From NCBI GenBank assembly GCA_005883365.1, contig VAXA01000136.1, positions 1-13,529 on the forward strand: a stretch of 13,529 nucleotides of DNA, in the 5' to 3' direction. The translations under genes were made by a program, and so were the position numbers. The notes under the pieces are model-generated. The model made no database searches, was not told the DNA's origin, and was given only the letters and a program-made list of their open reading frames with translations. The stretch is from Actinomycetota bacterium (lineage in GTDB: Bacteria; Actinomycetota; Thermoleophilia; Gaiellales; Gaiellaceae). Each line of letters begins with the position of its first letter. The first letter of the stretch is position 1. This document shows positions 1-6,297 of this stretch, one piece after another.

Positions 1-690
1 GAACGAGTACTCGCTCTTGAGGTCGTGGAGGAGCTGCTCGATCGCTTGTGTCGCGATTGGGTCGAGCGCCGAGGCCGGCTCGTCCATGAGCACGACGTCC
101 GGTTCGACCGCGATGGCGCGCGCAATGCAGAGGCGCTGCTGCTGGCCGCCGGAGAGGGAGAGCGCGCTCGCCTTGAGCCGGTCCTTCACCTCGTCCCAGA
201 GAGCCGCCTGTGTGAGTGCCCGCTCGACCCGCTCGGAGAGGTTGTCCTTCATGCCGAGGACCTTGAGGCCCCAGGCAACGTTGTCGTGGATCGACTTCGG
301 GAAGGGATTCGCGCGCTGGAAGACCATCCCGATCGTGCGCCGGACCGCGACCGGGTCGACGTCTCTCGCCGCGACGTCCTGGCCGTGGTAACGGATCGTC
401 CCCGTCTGGCGGAAGCCCGGCACGAGATCGTTCATCCGGTTCAGACAGCGGATGAAGGTGCTCTTGCCGCAGCCCGACGGCCCGATGACGGCGGTGACGA
501 GGTTCTTGTAGACCTCCATCGACACGTCCTTGAGGGCCGGCTTGGAGCCGTAGGTCGCGGTCAGGTCCTGGATGTCGAAGACCTGTTCGAGCCGCTCGCG
601 CGGCGGTAGCGGCTGGCGCTTGGTCTCGACCCGCACGGCGCGCTCGATCGTACTCGACACCGACACGGTTTCTCCCCTCGTCTGGCTCAT
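1..690 (-). CDS. pstB: Phosphate ABC transporter ATP-binding protein PstB (3' end outside window)
   Basis: ATPase of the high-affinity phosphate importer; it binds the cytoplasmic face of PstC/PstA and powers uptake. 230 codons are open to the window edge. Visible motifs: Walker [10 protein letters not shown] at residues 70-78, Q-loop glutamine in [10 protein letters not shown] (Q125), signature LSGGQ at 179-183, Walker B VVLMDEP at 199-205, and D-loop SALD at 207-210. The H-loop histidine and roughly 30 C-terminal residues lie beyond the edge. The RANPFP and SALDPIAT stretches are typical of PstB rather than of other ABC ATPases. The chosen ATG at 690 overlaps the pstA stop (ATGA), which suggests translational coupling. 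An in-frame GTG at 666 has a much better Shine-Dalgarno and could be the true start. This is the last visible gene of the leftward pstSCAB unit. The family assignment is near certain; the start is not. Confidence 0.96.
   Translation of the reverse strand, partial: MSQTRGETVSVSSTIERAVRVETKRQPLPPRERLEQVFDIQDLTATYGSKPALKDVSMEVYKNLVTAVIGPSGCGKSTFIRCLNRMNDLVPGFRQTGTIRYHGQDVAARDVDPVAVRRTIGMVFQRANPFPKSIHDNVAWGLKVLGMKDNLSERVERALTQAALWDEVKDRLKASALSLSGGQQQRLCIARAIAVEPDVVLMDEPASALDPIATQAIEQLLHDLKSEYSF
672..678 (-). promoter_or_regulatory. Strong Shine-Dalgarno inside the 5' end of pstB
   Basis: On the minus strand AGGGGAG at 678-672 lies five bases before an in-frame GTG at 666-664. The ATG at 690 has no comparable purine tract upstream and would depend on coupling with the pstA stop. 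The site therefore offers a competing start that would shorten PstB by eight residues. All ATPase motifs lie downstream of both starts. Confidence 0.5.
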
Positions 691-1589
691 CTGGCCGCCC
701 GCTGGATCTTGCGGCGGCTCCGGGTGGCGAGCCAGCGGGCGCTCAGGCTCGCGAACAGGATGAACAACAGGAGCACGAACGCCGCCGCCCAGGCGCGTGC
801 ATGGTCGTCCGGAGAGGGCGACTCCGACAGCTCGAAGATCGCGACCGGCACGGTCTGCAGGGCATGTGCCGGGTTCCAGGCTGCGCCATTGCTGACGCCG
901 ACCGAGGAGGTGAAGAGCAGCGGCGCGGTCTCACCGGCGACCCTGGCGACGGCGAGCACGGCTCCCGTCACGATGCCGCCGATCGTCTGTGGCAGGACGA
1001 TCCCGAGCGTTGTTCGCCAGCGCGGAACCCCGAGGCCGAGCGACGCTTCGCGCAGCGTGTCGGGCACGAGCGCGAGCACCTCGATCGTGGCGCGGGCGAC
1101 GAGCGGCAGCATCAGCACGGCGAGCGCGAATGAGCCGGCACCACCGCTCTGGCCGTGCCCCACGACGAGGAGACCGAAGACGAAGATGCCGATCACGATC
1201 GCAGGGACGCCGTTGAGCACGTCGAGCGTCAGGCCAACGCCCCTGCGGACGGCTCTGCCTGCGAACTCGTTCACGTAGATCGCGACGAGGATCCCCATCG
1301 GCAAAGCCATCGCGGTCGCAAAGCCGACGATGACGAGGCTGCCGGCGAAGGCATTCGCAAGCCCCTGCTTGACGTTGCCGATCGCGAACGGGACCTGGGC
1401 CTTCGTGAGCAGGTCGAGGTTGAGTTCGCTCGCGCCGCGCTTGGCCACCGACCAGACGACTATGCCGAGGATGGCAACCGCGACAGCGGCCGCAAACCAG
1501 GCGAGCAGCTCCATCCCTCGGTTGACGACCCGACGCCGGAGCAGGCGGTCGTTCGGACGCCGAAGCGCGCTGAGGTCGACGGCGCTCAC
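687..1589 (-). CDS. pstA: Phosphate ABC transporter permease PstA
   Basis: One of the two channel-forming membrane subunits of the phosphate importer, pairing with PstC. The protein is 300 residues, normal for PstA. Hydrophobic segments lie near residues 28-48, 82-106, 122-144, 153-172, 203-218 and 266-285. The cytoplasmic EAA loop that docks on PstB is [20 protein letters not shown] at 181-200, followed by the family-typical [13 protein letters not shown] stretch at 215-227. The reading frame stays open far upstream into pstC, but that part is a shadow. The real start is a GTG at 1589 that overlaps the pstC stop as GTGA, and with it the protein opens with a short basic segment before the first helix. 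The stop overlaps the pstB ATG by four bases. Both junctions imply one mRNA with coupled translation. I see no truncation or missing motif. Confidence 0.96.
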   Translation of the reverse strand: MSAVDLSALRRPNDRLLRRRVVNRGMELLAWFAAAVAVAILGIVVWSVAKRGASELNLDLLTKAQVPFAIGNVKQGLANAFAGSLVIVGFATAMALPMGILVAIYVNEFAGRAVRRGVGLTLDVLNGVPAIVIGIFVFGLLVVGHGQSGGAGSFALAVLMLPLVARATIEVLALVPDTLREASLGLGVPRWRTTLGIVLPQTIGGIVTGAVLAVARVAGETAPLLFTSSVGVSNGAAWNPAHALQTVPVAIFELSESPSPDDHARAWAAAFVLLLFILFASLSARWLATRSRRKIQRAAR

Positions 1590-2563
1590 CGAACCACCAG
1601 TCCCTGGCGCCGCGCCACGCGGCGCACGATCAACTGCGCGAGGACGTTCACGAGGAGCGAGAAGGCGAGCAGGATCAGCGCGAGGTAGAAGAGGGACGAA
1701 GTCTCGAGAGGCGACGTCGAGCTCTGATATTCGTTCGCGATCTGCGCGGCGAGCGTGTTGCCCGAGCTGAACAGGTTCCAGCTGATCCCGCCGTTGAAAG
1801 CGCCGATGACCTGGGTCACCGCGATCGCCTCGCCGAAGGCGCGGCCGAGGCCGAGGATCATGGCAGCGGCCACGCCGCCGCGAGCGTAGGGGAAGACGAC
1901 CCCGCGCACCATCTCCCAGCGCGTTGTCCCCAGTCCGAACGCCGCCTCCTTCAGCTCGCCCGGCACGCCGAGGAAGAGCTCCCGCGAGATGCTCGCGACG
2001 ATCGGGAGGATCATGATCGTCAGCACGACGATCGCCGTGAAGATCGTCGACCCGGTGCTCGACGGCCCGAAGAGCGGGATGAAACCGAGCGCCGAGTGGA
2101 GGGTCGGCATCACGTGCGCACGCAGGACCGGGCCGAGCACGATGATCCCCCAGAGCCCAATCACAACGCTGGGAATCGCAGCGAGCGTCTCGACGAGGGC
2201 CGTGACCGGGCCGCGGATCCAGCGCGGGGCGAGCTCGCTGAGGAAGAGCGCTATGCCGAGCGCGAGCGGCGTCGCGAGCATGAGGGCGCCGATCGAGGTG
2301 ACCGCCGTGCCGAAGAGAAAACCGGCGGCGCCGAAGTGATTGTGGACGGGATCCCAACTGACATGCGTGAGGAAGCCGAGCCCGAAGGTCGAGAGCGAGA
2401 GCCGCGAGCCCTGGACGACCTTGTAGACGATCAAGCCGAGCAGGACCACGGCGCCGAGCGCCGCCAAACCGGCCACGCCTTGCAGGAGGAGGTCCCCGAG
2501 ACGCGCCCGCCGCCTCGAGAAGGGGCGGCGGGGGGTATCACCGGTCGCGTCGTAGGTACTCAC
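1586..2563 (-). CDS. pstC: Phosphate ABC transporter permease PstC
   Basis: Second membrane subunit of the phosphate channel, 325 residues. A basic N-terminus (RRPFSRRRAR, 12-21) precedes the first membrane segment at about 26-50. Further hydrophobic segments lie near 81-109, 123-147, 175-193, 229-251 and 290-314. The long periplasmic loop between the first two helices, about 51-80, is typical of PstC. The EAA loop ELKEAAFGLGTTRWEMVRGV occupies 203-222, followed by GLGRAFGEAIAVTQVIG, which is characteristic of PstC. The start is a GTG at 2563, 19 bases after the pstS stop. The nearest Shine-Dalgarno-like GGAG overlaps the pstS stop and lies about 16 bases from the start, longer than ideal. 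It forms one arm of a small hairpin, so pstC translation may be damped relative to pstS. Confidence 0.96.
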   Translation of the reverse strand: MSTYDATGDTPRRPFSRRRARLGDLLLQGVAGLAALGAVVLLGLIVYKVVQGSRLSLSTFGLGFLTHVSWDPVHNHFGAAGFLFGTAVTSIGALMLATPLALGIALFLSELAPRWIRGPVTALVETLAAIPSVVIGLWGIIVLGPVLRAHVMPTLHSALGFIPLFGPSSTGSTIFTAIVVLTIMILPIVASISRELFLGVPGELKEAAFGLGTTRWEMVRGVVFPYARGGVAAAMILGLGRAFGEAIAVTQVIGAFNGGISWNLFSSGNTLAAQIANEYQSSTSPLETSSLFYLALILLAFSLLVNVLAQLIVRRVARRQGLVVR

Positions 2564-2564
2564 G

Positions 2565-2584
2565 AGGAGAGGCGATTTTCTCCT
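2565..2584 (-). promoter_or_regulatory. Inverted repeat between pstS and pstC overlapping the Shine-Dalgarno
   Basis: On the minus strand AGGAGA (2584-2579) and TCTCCT (2570-2565) are perfect six-base complements around an eight-base loop. The left arm overlaps the pstS stop codon and contains the only GGAG ahead of the pstC GTG. In mRNA the stem could hide the ribosome site or slow 3' decay of the pstS message. Either fits the common need for more PstS than PstC/A/B. There is no U-tract after it, so it is not an intrinsic terminator. The complementarity is plain in the sequence; its function is inference. Confidence 0.4.
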
Positions 2585-3638
2585 ACGAGTGGATCGTCGC
2601 GAGCGTCTTCTTCGCGGCTTTCACTACGACTGTCGGCATCGGTGCGAAGACGAGCTTCTTGATCGCGCTCTGCGCGGTCGAGCCCAGCGCCCACGTGACG
2701 AAGGCCTTCAGCTGCGCCGCCTTCGCCGTCTGCTGCGGTATGAGCACGTAGGTGAAGGTCGCCAGCGGATACGCGTTCTGGTACTTCGTCGACTTGGGCG
2801 GGTTGGTGATCGAGATCTTGTTGTTCGCCGGGATCCGCTCCGACTTCACCAGCTGCGCCGCCGACTCGATCGTGGCGATCGTCGGCAGCAGGTACTTGCC
2901 CGAGGCGTTCTTCAGCCTTGCGAGACTGAGGTGGTTCGCGATCGTGTAGGCGACGGAGACGTAGCCGATCGAGCCCGGCGTCGACCTGACGACCGCTGCC
3001 ACACCGTCGTTGTGCGAGCCGCCGACACCGCTTGGCCAGCTGACGGTCGTCGCGCAGCCGACCTTCGTCTTCCACGTGTGGTTCACCTTCGAGAGGTAGT
3101 TCGTGAACACGTACGTGTCGCCTGAGCCGTCGCTGCGATGGACCGGCGTGATCTTCGTGTTCGGCAGGCCCAGACCCGGGTTGAGCTTCTTGATCGCCGG
3201 GTCGTTCCAGGTCGTGATATTACCGAGGTAGATGTTCGCCAACACCGTCCCGGTGAGGTGGAGCTTGTCAGCAGGGACACCGGGAATGTTGACGACCGGC
3301 GACGTGGCCGTGAGTGCCCAGGGAATCTGAACGCAGCTGTGGCAGCCGGCACCCTGGCTCTTCGTCAGCGGAGCGTCGCTGGCGCCGAAATCGACATTGC
3401 GCGCGGAGATCTGCGCGATGCCCCCGCCAGACCCGATCGCCGCGTAGTTGATCGTTTCGGGCTTGTAGAGCTGCGACCAGACGGCGACGGCCGGCCCGAT
3501 GAGCGACGAGCCGGCGCCGGTCAGCGTTCCGGTCGACCGCTTGCCGCCGGCGCTGGCGCTGGTGGCCGCGAGCGCACCAATGAGCGACGCAGCGACGAGA
3601 GCAAATGCGATGCGAACGAGCTTGCCGTTTCTCGGCAT
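2583..3638 (-). CDS. pstS: Phosphate-binding protein PstS, Sec-secreted
   Basis: Extracytoplasmic phosphate receptor that delivers phosphate to PstC/PstA. It has 351 residues from the ATG at 3638, which has a strong GGAGGAGG site nine bases upstream. An in-frame ATG at 3689 would add 17 basic residues and has no such site. Residues 1-30 are a Sec signal peptide: basic start, hydrophobic core 9-24, and likely cleavage after SASA at about 30. There is no cysteine there, so this is not a lipoprotein. Binding-site motifs are TGAGSS (40-45), GSGGG (69-73), SDAPLT (87-92, D88) and RSDGSGDT (168-175, R168/S172/G173). Position 174 is Asp where E. coli PstS has Thr141 as a ligand. Cys99 and Cys102 form a CHSC pair, and Cys195 is the third cysteine. 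It is first gene of the pst operon, behind a candidate Pho box. Confidence 0.96.
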   Translation of the reverse strand: MPRNGKLVRIAFALVAASLIGALAATSASAGGKRSTGTLTGAGSSLIGPAVAVWSQLYKPETINYAAIGSGGGIAQISARNVDFGASDAPLTKSQGAGCHSCVQIPWALTATSPVVNIPGVPADKLHLTGTVLANIYLGNITTWNDPAIKKLNPGLGLPNTKITPVHRSDGSGDTYVFTNYLSKVNHTWKTKVGCATTVSWPSGVGGSHNDGVAAVVRSTPGSIGYVSVAYTIANHLSLARLKNASGKYLLPTIATIESAAQLVKSERIPANNKISITNPPKSTKYQNAYPLATFTYVLIPQQTAKAAQLKAFVTWALGSTAQSAIKKLVFAPMPTVVVKAAKKTLATIHS

Positions 3639-3647
3639 CTGTTTCTT

Positions 3648-3655
3648 CCTCCTCC
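3648..3655 (-). promoter_or_regulatory. Ribosome binding site of pstS
   Basis: Minus-strand GGAGGAGG lies nine bases before the ATG at 3638. It is the best Shine-Dalgarno in the window. It selects this ATG over the upstream in-frame ATG at 3689 and fits the high expression expected for a binding protein. Confidence 0.8.
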
Positions 3656-3714
3656 TCAGGGTTCGCGGCCACCGTACGGCGCGCTCCAAGGCGGGTGGGA
3701 TACGCCGCCGTTGC

Positions 3715-3736
3715 GAGGTGGAGACGAAGTGGTGAC
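3715..3736 (-). promoter_or_regulatory. Candidate Pho box (two 11-base direct repeats)
   Basis: Read on the minus strand (toward pstS) the two units are GTCACCACTTC and GTCTCCACCTC. They are directly adjacent and identical at nine of eleven positions. PhoP/PhoB response regulators bind head-to-tail 11-base repeats, and the Streptomyces unit begins with a GTTCACC-like heptamer, to which these bear partial resemblance. The location upstream of pstS in a phosphate-uptake locus is what would be expected. No third unit is visible on either side, and the heptamers match the known consensus only partly, so a lineage-specific consensus is assumed. Confidence 0.45.
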
Positions 3737-3781
3737 AGGGGCTGGCGCGTACCTGGAGGGCAGCTAGTACGCTGGCTCGCG

Positions 3782-4447
3782 ATGGCGATCGACGCGGCGC
3801 TCGAGCAGGTCGAGGCGCAGCTCCAGGAGATGGGGCAGCGCGTCGTCAGCGCCGTCCACGGGGCGATTCGCGCGCTCGAGGAGCGGGACCAGGAGCTCGC
3901 AAGCGAGGTGATCGCGTTCGACGACGAGGTCGACCGCTATTTCCTCGCCATCGAGCATCAGATCCAGGCGCTCCTCGCGCTGCAGACACCGGTCGCCCGC
4001 GACCTGCGACTCCTGCTGGCCATGCTCCACATCAACCTCCTGCTCGAGCGAAGCGCCGACGGCTGCGTGACGATCGCGAAGCTGTCGCAGCTCGTCTCCG
4101 ACGTCGAGCCCGATCCGGCGCTCGTCGAGGTGCTGACCGAGATGGGTGAGCGGGCGGAGGAGATGGTGCGCGTGGCGCTGGATTCGTTCAGCGGCCGCGA
4201 CCTTGCGGGCGCCGAGAGCCTCGTCGAGCTCGACGATCTCATCGACCGCGCCAACCGCCGCTTCGTCGAGAGGCTCGTCGACGTCATGGCCGCTCCGGAG
4301 TTTCGGGAATGGGGCCTGCGGATGGTCGTCGTCGCGCGGACGATCGAGCGGATCGGCGACCGGGCCGTCGATATCGGCGAGCAGACGGCCTACCTGCTCA
4401 CGGCGCAGTTCCGCGAGTTCACCGACGCCTCACATCCCGTCAGCTAG
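3782..4447 (+). CDS. phoU: Phosphate signalling protein PhoU
   Basis: Cytoplasmic regulator that links the Pst transporter to the PhoR/PhoB-type two-component system, keeping the Pho response off when phosphate is plentiful. At 221 residues it has the normal length and the two-fold PhoU repeat: two three-helix bundles of about 1-105 and 113-215. Repeat 1 carries LLERSADGCVTIAK (87-100, E89/D93). Repeat 2 carries the better conserved metal-site motif IERIGDRAVDIGE (188-200, E189/D193/D197/E200). The frame is open upstream, but the ATG at 3782 gives the usual PhoU N-terminus. No Shine-Dalgarno lies at normal distance, so a leaderless mRNA is possible. The gene is divergent from pstSCAB instead of following pstB, and is followed nine bases later by a PAP2 phosphatase gene. 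The family call is firm; the start is likely. Confidence 0.94.
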   Translation: MAIDAALEQVEAQLQEMGQRVVSAVHGAIRALEERDQELASEVIAFDDEVDRYFLAIEHQIQALLALQTPVARDLRLLLAMLHINLLLERSADGCVTIAKLSQLVSDVEPDPALVEVLTEMGERAEEMVRVALDSFSGRDLAGAESLVELDDLIDRANRRFVERLVDVMAAPEFREWGLRMVVVARTIERIGDRAVDIGEQTAYLLTAQFREFTDASHPVS

Positions 4448-4456
4448 GACGCTCAG

Positions 4457-5050
4457 ATGTTGGACTGGCGGTTCTACAAGGCGATCTACGAGGTCTCCCT
4501 CCATCACCACGCGATCGGGACGGCGTTCTCGGACATCGAGAAGGTGAGCATCCCGTCCATGGTGGTCGTCACTGTGGGGCTCTGGCTGCTCGCGCGGCCG
4601 GGTGGCAGCGAGAAGTGGAAGCTCGCCGCGGTCAGCGGCCTCGGCTCGGCGGCGCTCGCGCTCGGCATCAACCGTCTGATCTCGTCCGCGATCTGGGACC
4701 GGAGGCGCCCGTACCTCACCCACCACATCGCGCACCCGTGGACCAACTCGCACGACCCGTCCTTTCCCAGCGACCATGCGAGCGCGGCGTTCGCGATCGC
4801 GTTCGCGGTGCTGGCCTTCGATGCGGTCGCCGGCGGGATCTTCCTCTTCTTCGCGCTCGTGATCTCGGTTGGACGGCTGTTCATCGGCGCCCATTACCCC
4901 GGCGACATCGGTGGCGGATTCCTCGTCGGGCTCGCCGCCGCCCTCGCGATCGCGTGGCTCGCTCGGCCGGCGGTCGCGCTGCTCGTCCGGCACGTGCAGC
5001 GGCTGACGGACCCGGTGCTCGCGCCGATCTGGCGCCTCAGAACGCGCTAG
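4457..5050 (+). CDS. PAP2-family membrane phosphatase (BcrC-like)
   Basis: Integral membrane phosphatase of the type 2 phosphatidic-acid phosphatase family, 197 residues. Hydrophobic segments lie near 33-46, 56-76, 108-124, 126-145 and 152-177. Catalytic signatures are RRRP (82-85) for motif I, PSDH (104-107) for motif II with the proton-relay His107, and R140-x5-H146-x3-D150 for motif III with nucleophile His146. In motif I the usual Lys seven residues before the Arg-Pro is Ser77. The small size and architecture resemble undecaprenyl-diphosphate phosphatases of the BcrC/YbjG kind, so recycling of the cell-wall lipid carrier is plausible; a lipid phosphate phosphatase is the alternative. AGGA overlapping the phoU stop gives a Shine-Dalgarno about seven bases before the ATG, so it is probably co-transcribed with phoU. 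The substrate cannot be told from the sequence. Confidence 0.88.
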   Translation: MLDWRFYKAIYEVSLHHHAIGTAFSDIEKVSIPSMVVVTVGLWLLARPGGSEKWKLAAVSGLGSAALALGINRLISSAIWDRRRPYLTHHIAHPWTNSHDPSFPSDHASAAFAIAFAVLAFDAVAGGIFLFFALVISVGRLFIGAHYPGDIGGGFLVGLAAALAIAWLARPAVALLVRHVQRLTDPVLAPIWRLRTR

Positions 5051-5057
5051 CCGGCGG

Positions 5058-6263
5058 TCAGCGCAGGACCCGGCCGTTGCGCGCCGCGAGGGCGCACAGC
5101 CGCCTCGCCAGCACCGGCGTCAGAGCCCCTCGCTCGAGCCGCCAGCTCCAGTTGCCGTCCGTCCTTCCGGGCCGATTCATCCGCGAATCGCTGCCGAGCC
5201 CGAGGACGTCCTGAGCCGGCACGATCGCGAGGGAGGCGGGAGAGGCGTAGGCGAGCTCGATCAGGCCCCACTGCGGTTCGCCCGGGTCGAGGCCGGTGGC
5301 AGCGCGCTGCCGTGGCCGCAGGCCCTCGAACCAGCCGACGGCGGTGTCGGTGTCGTGCGTGCTCGTGTAGGCAACCGAGTTGACGCGGTGGTTCTCGAGC
5401 CGGTGCGGGTTGCGCCGTCCCGCGCGGAAGGCCCAGAGGAGGACGACGATGCCCGGTAGGCCGAGCTCGTCCCGCAGCCGATGGACCGCCGGCGTGATGT
5501 GGCCGAGATCCTCCGCGATCACGGGGAGATCGCCGAGCTCATGCGCGACGGCGTGGAAGAGCTCGGCACCGGGCCCGGGTCGCCAGCGGCCTTTCTTCGC
5601 CGTCGTGTTGCGCGCCGGGATCGCCCAGTAGGAGACGAAGCCGCGGAAGTGGTCGACCCGGCAGAGGTCGACGAGCTCGAAGACACGCCGGAACCGCTCG
5701 CTCCACCAGCGGTAGCCGGTCGCGCGGTGGACGGGCCAGTCGTAGAGCGGATTCCCCCAGCGCTGGCCGCTCGCGCTGAGCGCGTCGGGCGGGGCACCCG
5801 CGACCTCGCCTCGCGCGAACAGCTCGGGCCAGCCGCCCAGGTCGGCGCCCTCGTCGGAGACGTAGATCGGCACGTCGCCGATGAGCCGGACGCCGCGCTC
5901 CGCCGCATAACTGCGCAGCGCTCCCCACTCGCGCTCGAAGCGCACCTGGTCGGCGATCGCCTGGCCGCCGGCGAAGCTCGCCCAGCTGCCTGTCCAGTAC
6001 GGATGGCGCGCCACGAAGTCCTCCACCTCGCCGCCGCTGACCCGCGCGTCCGGCCGGGCGAGGAGCTGCGGCGAGGCGGCGAACGCGGACGGCGACCTGT
6101 ACGGAGAGCGGAACTCGTCCGGCGGCCCGAGTGGCAAGACCTGCCACCACGACTGGCCGGCAGCCGCGAGCCAGTCGACGAACCGGTACGCCTCCCCGTC
6201 CAGCTTCCCGGATGGAAGCGACGTCGGATGGAGGAGGACGCCGGACGAGCGCGGGAGGTCCAC
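5058..6263 (-). CDS. malQ: 4-alpha-glucanotransferase (amylomaltase, GH77), compact form
   Basis: Disproportionating enzyme that moves alpha-1,4-glucan segments between malto-oligosaccharides in the cytoplasm. Numbered from the ATG at 6281, residues include the family start SGVLLHPTSLPS (13-24), GDVPIYV (135-141), GQRWGNPLYDW (172-182), nucleophile D210 in RVDHFRGF, acid/base E257 in IAEDLG, and D310 in STHDTDT. D210-E257 spacing is 47, as in Thermus aquaticus amylomaltase. At about 400 residues it is roughly 100 shorter than that enzyme. About 80 residues are missing between the SAFA segment (66-69) and the helix before GDVPIYV. I chose GTG at 6263 (401 aa) because GGAGG sits eight bases upstream; ATG at 6281 lacks a ribosome site. 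It converges on the PAP2 gene with a 7-base gap and no visible terminator, and diverges from glgE. The likely role is remodelling linear glucans from glycogen turnover. Confidence 0.93.
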   Translation of the reverse strand: MDLPRSSGVLLHPTSLPSGKLDGEAYRFVDWLAAAGQSWWQVLPLGPPDEFRSPYRSPSAFAASPQLLARPDARVSGGEVEDFVARHPYWTGSWASFAGGQAIADQVRFEREWGALRSYAAERGVRLIGDVPIYVSDEGADLGGWPELFARGEVAGAPPDALSASGQRWGNPLYDWPVHRATGYRWWSERFRRVFELVDLCRVDHFRGFVSYWAIPARNTTAKKGRWRPGPGAELFHAVAHELGDLPVIAEDLGHITPAVHRLRDELGLPGIVVLLWAFRAGRRNPHRLENHRVNSVAYTSTHDTDTAVGWFEGLRPRQRAATGLDPGEPQWGLIELAYASPASLAIVPAQDVLGLGSDSRMNRPGRTDGNWSWRLERGALTPVLARRLCALAARNGRVLR

Positions 6264-6297
6264 GTCTCGATCCTCCCTCATCGGTGAGACTTCGGAC
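6264..6297. promoter_or_regulatory. Very short divergent malQ/glgE control gap
   Basis: Only 34 bases separate the two start codons. GTCTC at 6264-6268 and GAGAC at 6286-6290 form a short inverted repeat with 17 bases between arms, a possible but weak operator. No -35/-10 pair fits in the gap, so the promoters must lie within the opposite coding sequences, or the 5' mRNAs overlap. I see no LacI-type operator resembling those of maltose regulators. Confidence 0.35.
6272..6276 (-). promoter_or_regulatory. Shine-Dalgarno that supports the malQ GTG start
   Basis: Minus-strand GGAGG at 6276-6272 lies eight bases before GTG at 6263. It lies inside the N-terminal extension that would be coded if the ATG at 6281 were used, which argues for the shorter protein. 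Confidence 0.65.

Larger units (their letters stand above)
3639..3781. promoter_or_regulatory. Divergent promoter region between pstS and phoU
   Basis: This 143-base stretch is the largest non-coding interval in the window and must hold the leftward pst promoter and probably the rightward phoU promoter. It contains the pstS ribosome site and a tandem 11-base repeat at 3715-3736. On the minus strand a weak TATCCC (3702-3697) lies 12 bases past that repeat, about where a -10 element would sit for a Pho-box-activated promoter. A second candidate, TACGGT, lies at 3676-3671. Toward phoU the only purine-rich tract is GGAGGG at 3755-3760, 21 bases before the ATG. The role is inferred from gene orientation; no promoter matches consensus well. 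Confidence 0.7.

Noticed and set aside
25..609. 194-codon plus-strand frame opposite pstB.
   Set aside because: The minus strand encodes PstB with all ABC ATPase motifs; this frame is its shadow.
1590..2357. N-terminal extension of the pstA frame into the pstC coding region (a possible 556-residue protein).
   Set aside because: The extra sequence is Arg-rich and unlike any permease, and pstC occupies this DNA in another frame. The GTGA junction at 1586-1589 explains the start.
3732..3770. GTGACA (3732-3737) and TAGTAC (3765-3770) as a -35/-10 pair for phoU.
   Set aside because: The spacer is 27 bases, far outside the usual 16-19, and GTGACA belongs to the repeat read as a Pho box.
5041..5080. 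GCCGG/CCGGC pairing at the convergent PAP2/malQ junction as a possible terminator.
   Set aside because: The stem has only five bases with a long loop and no T-tract on either strand. Such pairs are frequent by chance in GC-rich DNA.
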